Assembly (NCBI GenBank): GCA_005805045.1
Contig: SYNW01000012.1
Span: forward strand, 1 to 9,109
DNA: 9,109 bases
Source: Actinomycetota bacterium
Lineage (GTDB): Bacteria > Actinomycetota > Acidimicrobiia > Acidimicrobiales > Ilumatobacteraceae
Reading direction: 5' to 3'
In this document: piece by piece, positions 5,686-9,109 of the stretch
Layout of the letters: each line of letters opens with the position of its first letter
Position numbering within the stretch: position 1 is the first letter of the stretch
Notes under the pieces: model-generated
Databases searched by the model: none
The model's input: the letters and a program-made list of their open reading frames with translations, nothing else
Told to the model about the DNA's origin: nothing
Made by a program: the position numbers and the translations under genes

Positions 5686-6690
5686 CTAACTGCGGCGCGA
5701 CCTGCGTCGATTCGGATCATTGTCAGTCGGTGGCTTGTTCGTCAGCGGACCGATATTCTCGATAATCGACTCAATGGTTGGTCGTGGCCCGGCAATGTGT
5801 TTGTCAATTGCTGCTCGCATCGCCGCCAAATGTTCGGGTGAAGTGCCACAACATCCGCCAACTATGCGCACCCCGGCGTCAATAGCCATACTGGCATAAC
5901 GCGACATCAATTCGGGTGTGCCCGAATATCTGATTTCAACGCCTTCAAAGCGAGGTATGCCACAGTTGCCTTTAGTAATTATCGGCAGGTGCGAGAGACT
6001 CGATGTCGCACTCATTTCAATTGCAGTCACCAAAATATCTGACGCACCAACGCCACAGTTCGCACCCATCGCGACCGGTGGCACCGCAAGCTCGGCGAAA
6101 ACTGCGGCCAGACCGTCTGGTTTTAACCCCATCATTGTTCGACCTGCTGTGTCAAAACTGCAAGTTGCCGTATACGGCATCGAAACATTTATCGCCGCCT
6201 GAGCCGCGGCCTGCACTTCTTCAATCGCCGACATCGTCTCAATCCACGCGACGTCGGCACCGCCGTCTTTCAGTCCGCGAATTTGCTCTTCGAAACTTGC
6301 GACTGCATCATCGTGCGTCAAAGCACCAAGCGGCTCGAACAATTCACCCGTCGGCCCAACCGAACCCGCGACCACAACAGGGCGTGCACATGTATCGGCA
6401 ACCCTGCGGGCTATTTCAGCAGCCTTTTTGGCAAGTTCATATGTGCGGGCCTGGGCGTTATGCAATTTCAAGCGATGACGATTGCAGCCGAATGTGTTGG
6501 TCAAAATAATGTCGGCACCAGCGTCGACGAAACGCCGATGCAAATCAGCAACCCATTCAGGGTGTGAATCTAGCCAGAACTCTGGCGGCTCACCAGAAGT
6601 TAAGCCGAGGGCAAAATAGTTCGTGCCCGTTGCGCCATCGGCGAGAATGATTTTTCGTGTTGCGAGTAAGTCGCTCAACGAAGTTCGCAT
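5686..6690 (-). CDS. bmt: betaine-homocysteine S-methyltransferase-like protein
   Basis: Cytosolic zinc methyltransferase of the homocysteine S-methyltransferase family, 334 residues. Landmarks are ADGATGTN at 17-24, LTNTFGCNRHRL at 63-74, GSVGPTGE at 109-116, SFDTAGRTMMG at 178-188, GANCG at 209-213 and GGCCGT at 278-283. Cys212, Cys280 and Cys281 are the expected zinc/thiolate ligands, so the enzyme should be active. The match to alphaproteobacterial Bmt (glycine betaine + homocysteine to dimethylglycine + methionine) is from memory of family sequence; the folate-independent S-methylmethionine enzymes share the same core and are the main alternative. It ends in a very basic tail (NRRRSRRS). 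It begins 7 nt after the stop of the FAD oxidoreductase gene. Dimethylglycine as its product would be a substrate for that neighbour, which supports the betaine reading. It is last in the operon. Confidence 0.87.
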   Translation of the reverse strand: MRTSLSDLLATRKIILADGATGTNYFALGLTSGEPPEFWLDSHPEWVADLHRRFVDAGADIILTNTFGCNRHRLKLHNAQARTYELAKKAAEIARRVADTCARPVVVAGSVGPTGELFEPLGALTHDDAVASFEEQIRGLKDGGADVAWIETMSAIEEVQAAAQAAINVSMPYTATCSFDTAGRTMMGLKPDGLAAVFAELAVPPVAMGANCGVGASDILVTAIEMSATSSLSHLPIITKGNCGIPRFEGVEIRYSGTPELMSRYASMAIDAGVRIVGGCCGTSPEHLAAMRAAIDKHIAGPRPTIESIIENIGPLTNKPPTDNDPNRRRSRRS

Positions 6691-6697
6691 CGACGAA

Positions 6698-7993
6698 TCA
6701 GCCCATCACCGTTCCGGATGTCACCGAAGCCTGCCGCAAACGAGAAAACGCACCGATGTTAATCTCCCTGCCCGATCGTGGGCCGACATAGCGAACTGGC
6801 TCATCGTCATGATTCTTGCCCGCCTCGGCAGCCTCAATCAACAACCTGATGAAAATCGCCGCCAACGGGGCGTTCTTAAATTGATTGCCGCTCGTACCAC
6901 ACGCCATAAAGAACCCGTTCAGACTCGAGCGATCATAAATCGGTACCCAGTCATCTGTGGCGTCATAAAGCGCGCCGATACCCGACGGCGAAACCGGCAC
7001 ACCAAAATCTGGCATTCGCCGCGCGAGGCGCAACATCATCGTCTCCCAAATTTCAACGGTCGTTTCTTGGCGCCAATCATCGGCGTCTTCGACCCAATGC
7101 AACTCGTCACAAGCCGGCTCGGTGCCACCAAGATTGAGTGTTCCACCCGGGTGCGGTCTGAAATAAATGCCAGTGTCGAGATCGGCAACAACTGGTGCAT
7201 CGTCTTCTAGTTTGAAACCATTCGGCGCTGGAGCAACATAAACCTCTTGGCGCAACGGACGATGTCGAATGTTCATCTCCGCGGCAACACCTGCCATTCG
7301 ATTTATCTTGCTCGCGTGTGGCCCAGCCGCGTTGATGACGATCGCAGCCTCAATTTTTTCGCCACTCAAAAGTGTGACGCCAGTAATTTTTTTGCCATCA
7401 TTGTCGATCGAAACAACTTCGGACTTAAATCTCGTCTCTGCACCGTGACTCTTGGCCGCATGAACATAGTTGTGGGCCGCCAACATCGGGTCATCCATGA
7501 ACCCGCTCAACGGATCATAGAGACCCGACAACTCGCCAACCGCGTCATCACCGAATGCCGGGTCGTCAATTTTTTTCGGGGGCCAATAACTGCCGGCATC
7601 AAGCGCGGGAAACTTCTTGCGCAACTGCTCAGCGCTAAGTATTTCGTACGGAATGCCGATTTCTTCCCAAATTTTACGCACGGCTTCACCGCTATAACCC
7701 TCGGTGCGATACACGAGATAACCCGTGCGAATAAATTTCGCCATGCCGTCAGGGTCGACGACGCCCAGATAGTCGGCCCAGTTCTCCCATTTTGGTGCAG
7801 ACTCCCAAGCCATCAACACCGCGTCAAGGGTCGAATAACTAAATCGAATAATCGCCGATGAGGCCGAAGTCGAACCGGCACCGGCCGCCGAACCTTTGTC
7901 GACGATCACGACTGAACGACCAGATTTGGCGAGTTCGAACGCAACCGCCCCGCCGATTACGCCAGCACCGATGACGACTACATCTCGCTTCAC
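6698..7993 (-). CDS. FAD-dependent oxidoreductase, sarcosine oxidase/dimethylglycine dehydrogenase-like (DAO family)
   Basis: Flavoprotein of 431 residues from GTG 7993. The Rossmann FAD motif is GAGVIG at 9-14, with Asp32 at the end of the second strand. STSASSAIIR follows at 41-50, the region where DAO enzymes contact flavin. NAAGPHA at 221-227, GIYFRPHPGG near 275-284 and the C-terminal GTSGNQFKNAP at 366-376 complete the fold. Family members oxidise N-methyl groups or secondary/tertiary amines such as sarcosine, dimethylglycine or glycine. It lacks the C-terminal GcvT-like folate domain of full-length dimethylglycine or sarcosine dehydrogenases, so it resembles a stand-alone oxidase subunit. 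GTG 7993 overlaps the preceding TAG stop by one base (TAGTG), a classic coupled junction; a TTG at 8020 would add nine residues inside the reductase gene. Position between a folate reductase and a betaine methyltransferase points to dimethylglycine or sarcosine as substrate. Confidence 0.88.
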   Translation of the reverse strand: MKRDVVVIGAGVIGGAVAFELAKSGRSVVIVDKGSAAGAGSTSASSAIIRFSYSTLDAVLMAWESAPKWENWADYLGVVDPDGMAKFIRTGYLVYRTEGYSGEAVRKIWEEIGIPYEILSAEQLRKKFPALDAGSYWPPKKIDDPAFGDDAVGELSGLYDPLSGFMDDPMLAAHNYVHAAKSHGAETRFKSEVVSIDNDGKKITGVTLLSGEKIEAAIVINAAGPHASKINRMAGVAAEMNIRHRPLRQEVYVAPAPNGFKLEDDAPVVADLDTGIYFRPHPGGTLNLGGTEPACDELHWVEDADDWRQETTVEIWETMMLRLARRMPDFGVPVSPSGIGALYDATDDWVPIYDRSSLNGFFMACGTSGNQFKNAPLAAIFIRLLIEAAEAGKNHDDEPVRYVGPRSGREINIGAFSRLRQASVTSGTVMG

Positions 7994-8865
7994 TAACTCG
8001 ACATCACTTCGCGCTGCCAAACTGCCGTGTCCGCGACGCTATTAAAAGTGAATGAGTGAAGACCCACGATGTTCAAACGCTGGGCGTCTTTGGCCAGCCC
8101 CGCCACAAGTTCAGTCGGGTCATAGCCGCCGGGCGAAAGCATTTTGATGATCGAAGTCTTGTTCTTGCTCAAATAACGCATCGATTGACCGACCCCGACA
8201 CGAACACCAAGAGTCATCAAACGCGTGCGATCGACGACGCCCGGCACGCCCAGTTCAACCGGCATCTTGAAACCGTTGTTGCGCTCCTGTTCTAGCCACG
8301 AACGAATCAGTGCAATATCGAAACACATCTGTGTCGAAGCCAGACCTTGCACGCCTGCTTCTTCCAGCAGTTTTTGCTTGTGATGCAGGGCCGTGCTCAA
8401 ATCTTCGCGACTGATAAAGGCGTGTCCATCCGGATAACAACCAAAACCCACACGATCAACACCGCTGTCGCAGTCCAAGAAATCACGCAACAATTCGACC
8501 CCATCTTTGTAGGGGCCAGCAGGCTTCTCGGCATCGCCAGCAATCAAAAAAACCTCTTTGATCCCCTGTTCGCGCACCCATGCTGCAATCTGGCTTACTT
8601 GTTCCCGCGATTCGATCATCCGCGCTGCAAAATGCGGCACAACATCGTGACCCGAGGCAACCAGACGAGCGGAAATTTCTTGAGTTGCGGCAATGCCTTT
8701 GGCCGGCGAGCATGTCACCGAAACTGGCGCACCGGTTGGCAAATCGAGAATGGCCTGCTCGACACTTTTCATCGGTATCAACTCGTAGCGCATATTACCC
8801 ACGAGTTTTTTTACTGCGGGCGTGACCTTAACTGACGATTTTTTGAGGCGTGAAAAGATTGACAT
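7993..8865 (-). CDS. methylenetetrahydrofolate reductase family protein (MetF-like)
   Basis: Single TIM-barrel flavoprotein domain of 290 residues, close to the roughly 296 of E. coli MetF. Recognisable active-site elements are YELIPMKS with Glu28 (equivalent to the proton-donating Glu28 of MetF), FLIAGD with Asp111 near the flavin (MetF Asp120 position), ASTQMCFD at 177-184 with Gln179 (MetF Gln183 position), and HSFTFN at 270-275, corresponding to the final barrel strand. It interconverts 5,10-methylene- and 5-methyl-tetrahydrofolate. The sequence is quite divergent from textbook MetF and sits between an MttB-like gene and an amine oxidase gene, so it may be a pathway-specific paralogue. 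It could run either way: reducing methylene-folate made from amine oxidation, or oxidising methyl-folate loaded from a corrinoid. The start lies 21 nt after the mttB-like stop; GGGTC just before the ATG is the only Shine-Dalgarno-like element. Confidence 0.87.
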   Translation of the reverse strand: MSIFSRLKKSSVKVTPAVKKLVGNMRYELIPMKSVEQAILDLPTGAPVSVTCSPAKGIAATQEISARLVASGHDVVPHFAARMIESREQVSQIAAWVREQGIKEVFLIAGDAEKPAGPYKDGVELLRDFLDCDSGVDRVGFGCYPDGHAFISREDLSTALHHKQKLLEEAGVQGLASTQMCFDIALIRSWLEQERNNGFKMPVELGVPGVVDRTRLMTLGVRVGVGQSMRYLSKNKTSIIKMLSPGGYDPTELVAGLAKDAQRLNIVGLHSFTFNSVADTAVWQREVMSS

Positions 8866-8886
8866 TGACCCAATACTAGAGGGTAT

Positions 8887-9109
8887 TTAACCGAAGGTGT
8901 CAGGCAACTCGCTCTTTCGTTTGGCGACAAATTCTTTTAGTTCTTCATCAATTGCGTCGTCAAGTGGTGGCGCGACATATGACGCAAGTCGCTCTTTCCA
9001 AATCTTGTTGGCGCGTTTGGCCGCGTCGTCGCCACCGTCTTCAAGCCATTGCTCATAACTCGAGTTATCAGAAGTCGTCGAGCGATAAAAAGCCGACTCA
9101 AAGTTCGCC
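8887..9109 (-). CDS. MttB-family (trimethylamine/quaternary amine) corrinoid methyltransferase, C-terminal fragment
   Basis: Open to the right edge; the last 73 codons and the TAA at 8889-8887 are inside. The translated end reads ANFESAFYRSTTSDNSSYEQ, then WLEDGGDDAAKRAN, then IWKERLASYVAPPLDDAIDE, and finishes with ELKEFVAKRKSELPDTFG. This matches the strongly conserved C-terminus of the MttB superfamily (the ANFE.AFYRS.LSDN.S.EQW..DG..DAA.RAN..WK pattern and the PPLD.AIDE.L..FV..RK ending), as I know it. Family members move a methyl group from trimethylamine, or in non-pyrrolysine members from glycine betaine, proline betaine or carnitine, to a corrinoid protein. The pyrrolysine site lies upstream of this fragment, so substrate class cannot be decided here. 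It is first of the four visible minus-strand genes, 21 nt before the folate reductase. Confidence 0.85.
   Translation of the reverse strand, partial: ANFESAFYRSTTSDNSSYEQWLEDGGDDAAKRANKIWKERLASYVAPPLDDAIDEELKEFVAKRKSELPDTFG

Noticed and set aside
6003..6509. A 168-codon plus-strand frame opposite the betaine-homocysteine methyltransferase gene
   Set aside because: Composition rich in Arg, Pro, Ser and Gln with no domain pattern, antisense to a gene with intact zinc-site motifs.
7247..7861. A 204-codon open frame on the plus strand inside the flavoprotein gene
   Set aside because: The opposite strand carries the clear FAD-enzyme motifs across the same bases; this frame has low-complexity arginine-rich shadow composition.

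Overview
The window looks like a bacterial chromosome segment of roughly 50% GC, densely packed, with many gene overlaps or gaps of only a few bases and frequent GTG/TTG starts. Protein texture (an OSBS/NAAAR-type enolase beside a GNAT protein, an actinobacterial-style uracil phosphoribosyltransferase, and possible leaderless starts with a TANNNT box 7-8 nt before ATG) suggests a planktonic actinobacterium, perhaps Acidimicrobiia. That placement is an inference with low confidence; no rRNA or marker gene settles it.

Left part (1-2805): a minus-strand pair, a GNAT-like acyltransferase followed after 3 nt by the N-terminal 127 residues of an o-succinylbenzoate synthase / N-succinylamino acid racemase, which runs off the left edge. 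Divergent from it is upp (uracil salvage), and convergent to upp is a non-haem iron 2-oxoglutarate-type dioxygenase.

Middle (2845-5654): a plus-strand unit beginning with tRNA-Gly(TCC), followed with almost no gap by an alpha/beta hydrolase of the kynurenine-formamidase type, an EamA/DMT permease that overlaps it by 8 nt, and a PfkB-family sugar/nucleoside kinase. The substrate of this unit cannot be read from sequence.

Right part (9109-5686, minus strand): a tightly spaced operon of an MttB-family (trimethylamine/quaternary amine) corrinoid methyltransferase (only the last 73 residues are in the window), a MetF-type methylenetetrahydrofolate reductase, a sarcosine/dimethylglycine oxidase-like FAD enzyme, and a betaine-homocysteine methyltransferase-like protein. 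Together they outline demethylation of glycine betaine or a similar methylated amine, with methyl groups passing to corrinoid, folate and homocysteine. This is the most interesting system in the window; more of it (corrinoid protein, further methyltransferases, reactivase) probably lies beyond the right edge.

No insertion sequence, CRISPR array or other mobile element was seen, and no stretch above 300 bases lacks a gene.
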